This document shows, piece after piece, positions 33,784 through 41,073 of a stretch of 41,073 nt of DNA. The number at the start of each line of letters is the position of its first letter. The stretch's first letter is position 1. The stretch is from assembly GCA_964558665.1 (NCBI GenBank), contig CAZLFA010000033.1:1-41073 (forward strand). The letters are read 5' to 3'. Source of the stretch: CAZLFA01 sp964558665. Lineage in GTDB: Bacteria > Desulfobacterota > Syntrophia > Syntrophales > PHBD01. The notes beneath the pieces are model-generated. The model saw only the letters and a program-made list of their open reading frames with translations. It was not told where the DNA came from and made no database searches. The translations under genes were made by a program, and so were the position numbers.

Positions 33784-35517
33784 GTGTATAGCAAATATTA
33801 CCAGCATGAGCTTCAAGCACTGCGTGAACTGGCATCGGAATTTGCAAAAGTCCATCCGGCAATAGCGCCCATGCTCAGCATTCAAACGGCCGATCCCGAC
33901 GTGGAGAGACTGCTTGAGGGTGTTGCCTTTCTTACGGGAATGCTCCATGAAAAACTGGATGACGATTTCCCGGAATTCATCCACAGTCTGATGGGGATAA
34001 TTCTGCCCCACTATACCAGCGTCATTCCTTCGACCTCCATTGTTGTTTTCACGCCTAAACCAAGCCTGCAGGAAAGCATTAAGGTGCGCAGAGGAACATC
34101 CCTGGCGACGGTTCCCGTGGAGGGAACTGCATGCCGCTTCCAGACCTGTTTCGATCTGGAAGTGCATCCCCTGCGGATGGTTGCTGCGGAATCAATACAG
34201 AAGGCAGGAGAAAACAATCAGATCCGCCTTACCCTGGAGCTTGGCGGCCCGAATCTCTCGCAATGGCAGCCCAATAAGCTGGGGCTGTTTCTGGGAGGGA
34301 GCTATGCCGATTCCACAGATCTGTTCATGCTTCTGGACCGTTATCTGTCAAAGATAACCCTGACACCGGTTGAAGGAGGCGCCCCGTGTGTCCTGTCTCC
34401 GCAATCACTGAGGCCGACCGGTTTTGATATGCAGAACAGTCTGCTGCCGTTTCCCGCAAGATCTTTTGCCGGATACAGGCTGCTTCAGGAGTATTTTGTG
34501 CTTCCCCGGAAATTTTTATTCTGGGAAATTGTGGACTGGGACAAGTGGCGGGATCGCGGACGCGGAAAATCCTTTCACCTTGTCTTCGAATTCAAGACGG
34601 CGCCGGTTCCGCTGCCGAAGGTAAGCGCCGATCATTTCATCCTGTATGCCACACCGGTCATCAATCTGTTCCCTCACGAATCGGATCCTTTTATCCTTGA
34701 TCATTATCAGGAAAAACTCAGATTGAGACCCGCCATAAAAAATCCCGAACATTACATGGTGTACAGCGTTGACAAGGTCGTGGGTTACAGCCAGGGGACA
34801 GTCATCAAGAAGGAATATTCGCCTCTGGAGCTTTTTCAGCAGGCTGACAGCGAGCGCCCCGTGTATCAGGTCCTCCGTTCACGTTCTCCGATAAACGATG
34901 AACCGGAAGCGTATCTCAGTTTTACCTACCCTCCGGGAAGCCCTGAACCGGAAAAGGAGATTCTGACCGTTACGATGACCTGTACAAACGGTAATCTTCC
35001 GGAACGCCTTCAGCTCGGCGACATCAGTCAGCAGACATCGGATTCTCCTGAACTGCTGACATTCAGAAACGTCGTTCCGGCGACCCTGCCCATTGACCCG
35101 CCGCTGGGCGGCAATGTATTATGGAGATTCCTTTCCCATCTGTCGCTGAATTACCTCAAACTGGCCAATAAGGACAATATCAAGGACATTCTGAAACTGT
35201 ATGTGTTTCCGGATTCCAGAGACAGGGCGAGGGTGGCTGCCAACATCAAGCGGATAGAGGGGATTATCGGTTTTGAAGTAAAACCCACCGACCGGCTGAC
35301 TGCGGGTTATGTGATGAGGGGGCAGATATCTGAAATGACGGTGCGGCGAGACAGCTTTGCCGGTTTCGGTGATATGTATCTTTTTGGCGCAGTGATGGAT
35401 CTGTTTCTCGGCGTATATGCCAGTATGAACACATTTATGCAGTTCCGGATTAACGAAAGCCTCTCTGGGGAATCATTCACATGGCCGGCAAGAATAGGGG
35501 ACAGGCCCCTGATTTAA
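33784..35517 (+). CDS. tssF: type VI baseplate protein TssF (VasA)
   Basis: 577 residues starting at GTG 33784 (AAGGGAA upstream). Family marks are YSKYYQHELQALRELASEFAKVHPAIAPML at the N-terminus, DPDVERLLEGVAFLTGMLHEKLDDDFPEF, and near the C-terminus the conserved LGGNVLWRFLSHLSLNYLKLA segment followed by IGFEVKPTDRLTAGYVMRGQ. It makes the wedge with TssE and TssG. Its last 37 bases overlap the start of tssG, so the two are translationally coupled. Confidence 0.96.
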   Translation: MYSKYYQHELQALRELASEFAKVHPAIAPMLSIQTADPDVERLLEGVAFLTGMLHEKLDDDFPEFIHSLMGIILPHYTSVIPSTSIVVFTPKPSLQESIKVRRGTSLATVPVEGTACRFQTCFDLEVHPLRMVAAESIQKAGENNQIRLTLELGGPNLSQWQPNKLGLFLGGSYADSTDLFMLLDRYLSKITLTPVEGGAPCVLSPQSLRPTGFDMQNSLLPFPARSFAGYRLLQEYFVLPRKFLFWEIVDWDKWRDRGRGKSFHLVFEFKTAPVPLPKVSADHFILYATPVINLFPHESDPFILDHYQEKLRLRPAIKNPEHYMVYSVDKVVGYSQGTVIKKEYSPLELFQQADSERPVYQVLRSRSPINDEPEAYLSFTYPPGSPEPEKEILTVTMTCTNGNLPERLQLGDISQQTSDSPELLTFRNVVPATLPIDPPLGGNVLWRFLSHLSLNYLKLANKDNIKDILKLYVFPDSRDRARVAANIKRIEGIIGFEVKPTDRLTAGYVMRGQISEMTVRRDSFAGFGDMYLFGAVMDLFLGVYASMNTFMQFRINESLSGESFTWPARIGDRPLI

Positions 35518-36518
35518 AACAGCGGCTGCTTACGGAAGGGCGGCGATTTTCCTTTGTGCAGGCGATAAGGATGCTTCGCCACGTGCTGCGCAGTAAGATG
35601 GATCCGGAGGCCGGTGAAAAGGAGATGCAGTCGGCTATTCGCGTCAGGCCGGAACTTTCTCTAGCTTTTCCGGAAACGGATATCACAGTCATTGAGGACA
35701 CATCGAAAAAGTCCCCGAGTTATCTGATAACCGCCACTTTCCTGGGCCTGTACGGAACTTCCTCCCCTTTGCCGACTTTCTACACGGAAGATCTTCTCCT
35801 GGAGCAGAGCCAGGATCGCTCCATCAGCAGAGACTTCATCGATGTAATCAATGCACGCGTCTACTGGCTGTATTTCAAAACCTGGAGGCGTTACCGCTTA
35901 TTCTTCAATATTATTGACGACCCGGATCAGGACACGCTGCAAAGACTGTTTTGTCTTTTGGGATTGGAGAATGAGCAGCTCAGGGGCAGTGTTTATGATG
36001 CATACGGGCTTCTGAGATATACCGGCCTTATAATGCACTTTCCAAGAAGCGCTGAAGGTTTGAAGGCAATGCTTCTTGACGGGCTTCAGCAGCCGACGGT
36101 AAGGATTACGCAGTGTGTCGAACGCCAGGCAACGATTCCTCGCGATCAGAGATTCATAATGGGCGAGTCGGGCAACCTCCTGGGTGAGAATGCTTATCTG
36201 GGAATGGAAATATCCGATAGGATGGGCAAGTTCAGAGTTCATTTCGGTCCCCTGGGGATTGAGGAATTTGAACGCCTCATGCCGGATCAGAAGCTTTTCG
36301 AAAAGATGGAAAACATGATCGGGTTTTATATGGACCAGCCTTTGGACTGGGATGTCGAAGTTGAACTCAACCCGCAGGAGATAGAGACTGCTCGCCTCGG
36401 CGAATGCCGCTGGGCGAGGCTCGGCTGGGATACATGGACCTTCTCCGGATATTCACAACTGGATCGCGCTTCGGTGAAGTTAAGCAGCCCGGGGAATTAT
36501 CCGGTAGGGATCAATTGA
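35481..36518 (+). CDS. tssG: type VI baseplate protein TssG (VasB)
   Basis: 345 residues. It begins LKQRLLTEGRRFSFVQAIRMLRHVL, the conserved TssG opening, followed by FLGLYGTSSPLPTFYTEDLL and an internal FPRSAEGLKAMLLDGL. The C-terminus (ARLGWDTWTFSG) is typical. Partner of TssF in the baseplate wedge. ATG 35481 lies within the end of tssF. The 131-base gap to tssH is AT-rich and shows only the tssH ribosome site. Confidence 0.96.
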   Translation: MAGKNRGQAPDLKQRLLTEGRRFSFVQAIRMLRHVLRSKMDPEAGEKEMQSAIRVRPELSLAFPETDITVIEDTSKKSPSYLITATFLGLYGTSSPLPTFYTEDLLLEQSQDRSISRDFIDVINARVYWLYFKTWRRYRLFFNIIDDPDQDTLQRLFCLLGLENEQLRGSVYDAYGLLRYTGLIMHFPRSAEGLKAMLLDGLQQPTVRITQCVERQATIPRDQRFIMGESGNLLGENAYLGMEISDRMGKFRVHFGPLGIEEFERLMPDQKLFEKMENMIGFYMDQPLDWDVEVELNPQEIETARLGECRWARLGWDTWTFSGYSQLDRASVKLSSPGNYPVGIN

Positions 36519-36649
36519 GAATGCTTTTTATATCCGGTGAAGATGCATCCCGGCCTTGTGAATTACATGTAAAACGTACAGCGCGGTTTTATTTTTTTAA
36601 ATGAAGATGATTGAACATCTAGAATAAAAATACTGGAGGATTGGATATT

Positions 36650-39271
36650 ATGGTTACAGTTGATATGAAGTCTTTGCTGATGCATCTCAATAATTTCTGC
36701 ACCGGCGCTTTGCAGGGCGCCGCGGGATTGGCCGTCTCATGGACGCACTATGAGGTTACAGTCGAGCATTTTTTGATGAAAATTATCGAAAGTCAGCGCA
36801 CTGACTTGTTTCCAATCTTTCAGAGATTCGGCATCGACATCGGGCGCATGCAGAAGGCGTTGAGCGACGTACTTGAGGACTTGAAAGACGGCAACTCCGG
36901 CAAACCCGTGTTTTCTCCTCTCCTGATAGAGCTTATTCAGGATGCCTGGCTGATCTCGTCAATCGATCTGGGGGAAAAGAAGGTGCGTTCGGGAGCGATC
37001 ATGCTGGCTTTTCTTGCCAAGCCTACATTCTATGCTTCGGGACGTTATGCGGAACTGCTGAAAGGTATGGGAAGAGAGGCTCTGACATCAGAATTCTGGA
37101 CGTTGACGAAAGGTTCCGACGAAAAGGAAGCCGGGATAAAAGAAGCCGCGGCGCCGGGTGCACCGCAGGCAAGGGGAGACGGCAATTTCCTGGATCGTTT
37201 CTGTACCGATTTTACGAAGAAGGCAGGCGACGGCGGCATTGATCCGGTCTTTGGAAGAGACAAGGAGATCCGCCAGATGATCGATATCCTGGCCCGCCGC
37301 AGGAAAAACAATCCTATTTGCGTGGGTGAGCCGGGGGTCGGTAAAACCGCCGTGGTGGAAGGACTGGCTTTGCGCATTACCGAAGGGGATGTGCCGGATA
37401 TGCTCAAGGATGTGACACTGCTTGGCCTGGACATGGGACTTCTCGAGGCAGGCGCAGGAATGAAGGGTGAGTTCGAGAATCGCCTCAAAGGGGTTATCAA
37501 TGAAATCAAGTCCTCGGAAAAGAACATCATACTCTTCATCGATGAGGCCCATACTCTTATCGGCGCGGGCGGAACCGCCGGAGGATCGGATGCGGCGAAC
37601 CTGCTCAAGCCGGCATTGGCGCGCGGTGAGCTGCGAACAGTGGCGGCAACCACCTGGACGGAATACAAGAAATATTTTGAAAAAGATCCGGCGCTGGCCA
37701 GAAGATTTCAACTGGTGAAGCTTGATCCCCCCGATGTGGACACTACGATCCTCATGCTCCGCGGGCTTAAGTTAAGCTATGAAGCCGCCCACAAGGTGAT
37801 AGTTCGCGACGACGCCGTGGAAGCCGCGGCGCAGCTTTCCGACCGGTATATCACCGGCCGCTTTCTCCCTGACAAGGCTATTGATCTTATGGATACAAGC
37901 TGTGCCAGGGTCAAGATCAACCTGACTGCCAAACCTGCAATCCTCGAAGACAAAGAAAGGAAGATCCAGGCGCAGGAACGCGTGATCAAGGGTATGGATC
38001 GTGATCGCACCAACGGCGTGACTGTTGACGAAGAGAAGTACCAGGCGGCTCTGGATCAGAAAGCGCAGGCAACGGAGGAGGCGGAAAGAATTCGTGAGCG
38101 CTGGCTGAAAGAAAAGGAGGCTGCCGCCAACGTAATCGAGGTGAGGGAGAAGGTGAATGCCGTGCCGGCAGAAGATCCCCAGAGAGAGGAACTGTCAAAG
38201 GAACTGGATGAAGCCGACAAGGCTCTGGCCGACATACAGGCCGGAGAGCCCATGATTCAGATTGAAGTGGAGCCTGATGTCGTAGCCCAGGTGGTTTCTG
38301 ACTGGACGGGCATACCGCTCGGCAAGATGCTCAAGGACGAGGCGGAAACGATCATCCATCTCGACGAGCGCCTGAAGGAAAGAATCAAGGGGCAGGATCA
38401 TGCGATGGCGGCACTGGCCGAGGTGATCAGGGCTTCAAAATCAGGCATCAAAAATCCCGACCAGCCTATCGGCGTCTTTCTGTTTGCGGGACCGAGCGGT
38501 GTGGGCAAAACGGAAACGGGACTCGCCATGGCCGATCTGCTCTTCGGGAGCGACCGGCATGTAGTGACGATCAATATGAGCGAGTTCCAGGAAAGCCACA
38601 CGGTGAGCCGCCTTATCGGTTCTCCCCCCGGCTATGTAGGATACGGCGAAGGCGGCATGCTGACGGAGGCCGTACGCCAGAAGCCCTATTCCGTCGTGCT
38701 TCTTGATGAGGTGGAGAAGGCGCATCTGGATGTCATGAATATCTTCTATCAGGTTTTTGATAAGGGCATGCTGACCGACGGAGAAGGTAAGGAGATTAAC
38801 TTCCGCAATACGATTATCATCCTGACAAGCAACCTGGCCACCGATATCATCCAGGAGATGACGTCCGGTGAAGAACGGCCGCCCATGGATGTGGTGATGG
38901 GAGCTGTCCGGCCGGTGCTTTCCGCTCATTTCAAGCCGGCGCTCCTGGCAAGGACGACTGCTGTTCCCTTCTACGGACTCAGCAGGGACGCAATGCGCAT
39001 GATCGTGGATCTGAAACTCAGGAAGGTGCAGAAGAGCCTTATGGAAAACAACCGCATGGCCTTTAATTACACAGACGCAGTTGTTGACCAGATAAATGCC
39101 CGCTGCACAGAAGTGGAGACCGGGGCGAGGAACATCGAATACATTTTGAACGGCAATGTTCTGCCCAAACTGTCGCAGACGATACTCACGCACATGAGCG
39201 AAGGCGGCATGCCCTCCAAAGTCCTTCTGGATGTGGATGAGAGCGGTTCGTTTAATTTTGACTTTGCATGA
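36650..39271 (+). CDS. tssH: type VI sheath-recycling AAA+ ATPase ClpV (TssH)
   Basis: 873 residues. ATG 36650 is used (GGAGG at 36634-36638; TTG 36641 is too close to it). There is a Clp N-domain (1-150) of the type that binds the TssC N-terminal helix. AAA1 has Walker A GEPGVGKTAVVEG and Walker B ILFIDEAHTLIGAGG. A coiled-coil middle domain (about 410-540) is followed by AAA2 with GPSGVGKTETGLA and SVVLLDEVEKAH. It disassembles contracted TssBC sheaths with ATP. Placement between tssG and the fused sheath paralogue suggests that paralogue may also be a ClpV client (inference). Confidence 0.97.
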   Translation: MVTVDMKSLLMHLNNFCTGALQGAAGLAVSWTHYEVTVEHFLMKIIESQRTDLFPIFQRFGIDIGRMQKALSDVLEDLKDGNSGKPVFSPLLIELIQDAWLISSIDLGEKKVRSGAIMLAFLAKPTFYASGRYAELLKGMGREALTSEFWTLTKGSDEKEAGIKEAAAPGAPQARGDGNFLDRFCTDFTKKAGDGGIDPVFGRDKEIRQMIDILARRRKNNPICVGEPGVGKTAVVEGLALRITEGDVPDMLKDVTLLGLDMGLLEAGAGMKGEFENRLKGVINEIKSSEKNIILFIDEAHTLIGAGGTAGGSDAANLLKPALARGELRTVAATTWTEYKKYFEKDPALARRFQLVKLDPPDVDTTILMLRGLKLSYEAAHKVIVRDDAVEAAAQLSDRYITGRFLPDKAIDLMDTSCARVKINLTAKPAILEDKERKIQAQERVIKGMDRDRTNGVTVDEEKYQAALDQKAQATEEAERIRERWLKEKEAAANVIEVREKVNAVPAEDPQREELSKELDEADKALADIQAGEPMIQIEVEPDVVAQVVSDWTGIPLGKMLKDEAETIIHLDERLKERIKGQDHAMAALAEVIRASKSGIKNPDQPIGVFLFAGPSGVGKTETGLAMADLLFGSDRHVVTINMSEFQESHTVSRLIGSPPGYVGYGEGGMLTEAVRQKPYSVVLLDEVEKAHLDVMNIFYQVFDKGMLTDGEGKEINFRNTIIILTSNLATDIIQEMTSGEERPPMDVVMGAVRPVLSAHFKPALLARTTAVPFYGLSRDAMRMIVDLKLRKVQKSLMENNRMAFNYTDAVVDQINARCTEVETGARNIEYILNGNVLPKLSQTILTHMSEGGMPSKVLLDVDESGSFNFDFA

Positions 39272-39290
39272 TGTATTACGGGGAGGAGAG

Positions 39291-40880
39291 ATGAAGATAC
39301 CCGAAGTTCCTTTTTACATTCTGGCCATGGCCCCTTTTTGTCCTATATCGGAAGCAAACCCGGCTACAGGCAACGTTCCCGTCGTGACAGTGAATTCCGT
39401 TGACGATGCCGTTGCCTTTCTGGCGCCGTCGCTCTGGGTATCTCTGCCGCAGGATATCTGCCCCGCCGGCGGTGTGACAATAAGTCCCATGCGCATGCGG
39501 CATCTTAACCCTGACGGAATGATCCAGTCAACGCCCTATCTGAAGGAACTGTACGATGCCGCTGCCTGCATCGATGAGGCGCAGAAGAATCTTCAGAGCG
39601 CGGGAGCTATCGCCGAAAAGATCAGATCGTCATGGCCCGGGTTGCCGATCGATCTGAGCCATGAGCAGCAGGAACAAGCGCCGTCTTCCGGTGCTGTCGC
39701 TGTGGACGACATCCTGTCAATGGTCGCCATGCCAGGCCAGGAATCATCTCCCTCTGTGGCAGACCCGCAGGCGGCAAAATGGAAGAAACAGTTGGAAGGG
39801 ATGCTGTCCGATGCCGTGGCATCCATTTTTGCCGACAGGGAATTTCGCGTCATGGAGGCCGCATGGCGCGGCTTGGAAGCTACGCTGAAGCAGATGAAAA
39901 AGGGTGATGACGGCGCAGTGAAAATGGATATTGTGTCTGTTGCTCCCGAGACGCTGACGGATGTCTTTGCCTATATGAGAGAGCGGCTGATAGTGAATCC
40001 TCCCAACATGATTATTATTGATCTGCCCTTCGAAAACAATCCCGACTCGCTGGAGAAACTTGCTGAGATATCCTCCTTCGGCGAAATGCTTCTGTCTCCG
40101 GTCCTTTTCTGGCTGAAACCATCCTTCTTCCATCTGGGCGGATGGAGTGAACTGGGACATCTGCCCTATCTGGGAAACTACATCGATGATGCGCGCTATG
40201 CGAAGTGGCGCAACCTCAGGAAGGAGCCGGCCGGCAGATGGCTTGCCGCAACGTGCAACGGCTTCCTGATCAGGCCTCCCTACGGGAAGGACTACCGTCC
40301 GCGGACCGTTTTTTTCAAAGAGGAGGAGCCGCTGTGGATAAGCCCCGTATGGGGTTTGGCAATGCTTGTTGTCAAGAGCATGAAAAAGTTCGGATGGCCT
40401 TCCCGATTCACGGACTACAGAAATGTCATGCTGGAAGACCTTGCCGTTGTTATGAATGAAAACGGAGGCTCCATCTCAACCGAGACAATCTTCCCCGATG
40501 AGCGTATCAAACAGTTTACCGGAATCGGCATCACGCCGCTGGCGGGCTCCCTCAACAACGATGTTGCCCTGGTGCCTCATGAGGCAACGGTTGCGGAAGG
40601 CTCTCTCCAGGAGCATCTGTTTTTTTCATTTCTGATCGGATTTCTGCTGCGCTGCAGAGACAGTTTCACGGTTTCCTCCCGTGATGAAAACTTTGAGGGG
40701 CTGTTAAGCGAGATTTTATCCTTGTTTTTCAGGCAGCACGGAAATGAACAGCCTGCGGATTTGAAGATCGTATCCGGCGAGGGTGACAGGTCAGGCTCGG
40801 TTCTATTGGATATTTCATTTGTGACGCCGAAGAGCGCGCTGTTCGGCTCCCAAAAAATCAAATTCAACTTTGTTTGGTAA
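39291..40880 (+). CDS. fused TssB-TssC-like sheath paralogue
   Basis: 529 residues from ATG 39291 (GGGAGGAGAG upstream; an earlier in-frame start would overlap tssH). Residues 3-115 follow TssB: EVPFYILAMAPF matches LPLKVLVMGDF, and TISPMRMRHLNPDGMIQSTP then LKEL matches the TssB VSLDFKRMKDFDPD region. A linker of about 20 residues follows. Residues 135-529 follow TssC: VDDILSMVAMPG (compare LLDEIVQATRMKP), REFRVMEAAWRGLEATLKQM, ARYAKWRNLRKEPAGRWLAA, FLIRPPYGKDYRP, and closing strands GSVLLDISFVTPKSALFGSQ. Separate, complete tssB and tssC exist in the same cluster, so this is an extra subunit, divergent from both. It could be a specialised sheath segment, cap or baseplate adaptor; the function is unknown. 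Confidence 0.85.
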   Translation: MKIPEVPFYILAMAPFCPISEANPATGNVPVVTVNSVDDAVAFLAPSLWVSLPQDICPAGGVTISPMRMRHLNPDGMIQSTPYLKELYDAAACIDEAQKNLQSAGAIAEKIRSSWPGLPIDLSHEQQEQAPSSGAVAVDDILSMVAMPGQESSPSVADPQAAKWKKQLEGMLSDAVASIFADREFRVMEAAWRGLEATLKQMKKGDDGAVKMDIVSVAPETLTDVFAYMRERLIVNPPNMIIIDLPFENNPDSLEKLAEISSFGEMLLSPVLFWLKPSFFHLGGWSELGHLPYLGNYIDDARYAKWRNLRKEPAGRWLAATCNGFLIRPPYGKDYRPRTVFFKEEEPLWISPVWGLAMLVVKSMKKFGWPSRFTDYRNVMLEDLAVVMNENGGSISTETIFPDERIKQFTGIGITPLAGSLNNDVALVPHEATVAEGSLQEHLFFSFLIGFLLRCRDSFTVSSRDENFEGLLSEILSLFFRQHGNEQPADLKIVSGEGDRSGSVLLDISFVTPKSALFGSQKIKFNFVW

Positions 40881-40997
40881 TGGTGATTTATGCCCGGCGG
40901 TGCAAAGAAAGATTCAATTCTGCTCAGCCGTTTTTCTGTGTGGATGCATTTGCCGTTACACCCTCGATCGGCGGGAGATAGAAGAGAGTTTTAGTAT

Positions 40998-41073
40998 ATG
41001 GCCTACCTGACTGACAGGAAGTTTTCATTTACATCCCAGGGATTGCCTGCGGACACGTTCGGTGTGGTGCGTT
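40998..41073 (+). CDS. vgrG: type VI spike protein VgrG (TssI), 5' end only
   Basis: ATG 40998 (GAGAG upstream) opens a frame of 25 codons to the window edge reading MAYLTDRKFSFTSQGLPADT, then FGVVR. This is the standard VgrG opening (FxFxSxxLPxDTFxVVxF), the first strand of the gp27-like domain. Position directly after the sheath genes supports it. Any effector extension lies outside the window. The 117 bases between the fusion gene and this start hold a 34-codon frame (40890-40994) that I do not recognise. Confidence 0.85.
   Translation, partial: MAYLTDRKFSFTSQGLPADTFGVVR

Noticed and set aside
40890..40994. 34-codon frame (MPGGAKKDSILLSRFSV...) between the fusion gene and vgrG
   Set aside because: The start faintly recalls TssE N-termini, but the rest does not match, the ribosome site is weak and it is too short to assign.

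Overview
The window is about 41 kb of gene-dense bacterial chromosome. It looks like a Gram-negative, deltaproteobacterial (Desulfobacterota, perhaps Syntrophales-like) genome. This is inferred from outer-membrane barrels, lipoproteins, type VI secretion, PilT/PilZ motility genes, stand-alone radical SAM enzymes and moderate GC. No rRNA, tRNA, CRISPR array or transposase is visible, so the taxonomy is an educated guess.

Left third (1-7.1 kb), cell-surface genes. A family 4 glycosyltransferase and a large membrane protein with a TMTC-like head and TPR tail run rightwards. They face a leftward pair: a TPR/beta-barrel outer-membrane protein resembling Slam/DUF560 (type XI secretion) translocons, and a FecR-domain protein with a proline tract, a Ser/Thr/Gln-rich linker and a C-terminal region resembling the TbpB-type barrel carried by Slam cargo. 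A second, nearly identical copy of the FecR protein runs off the left edge. This looks like a translocon with its cargo, possibly together with cargo-modifying enzymes.

Middle (7.2-22.3 kb), housekeeping and signalling. There is a cation diffusion facilitator, a small PilZ protein, a stand-alone pyruvate-kinase C-terminal-like domain and an exported transglutaminase. A palindromic repeat element precedes a DUF2007 protein. A moaA/methyltransferase/amrS operon follows, then a beta-propeller lipoprotein. Next come two PilT-type ATPases behind an excellent sigma-70 promoter, a degenerate receiver protein and a TPR-PilZ pair. A NodI-like ABC ATPase follows, and its NodJ-like permease is frameshifted.

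Right half (22.4 kb to the end), an almost complete type VI secretion system. The order is tssJ, K, L, M, A, B, C, hcp, tssE, F, G, H (clpV), a fused TssB-TssC-like protein, and the start of vgrG at the right edge. Sigma-54-like sites precede tssB and hcp, and the tssC-hcp gap holds three tandem palindromes. TssJLM form the membrane complex; TssK, E, F, G and A form the baseplate and its assembly factors; TssBC and Hcp form the sheath and tube; ClpV recycles the sheath; VgrG is the spike.

The most novel-looking items are the Slam-like/FecR-cargo locus and the natural TssB-TssC fusion that accompanies separate canonical TssB and TssC.
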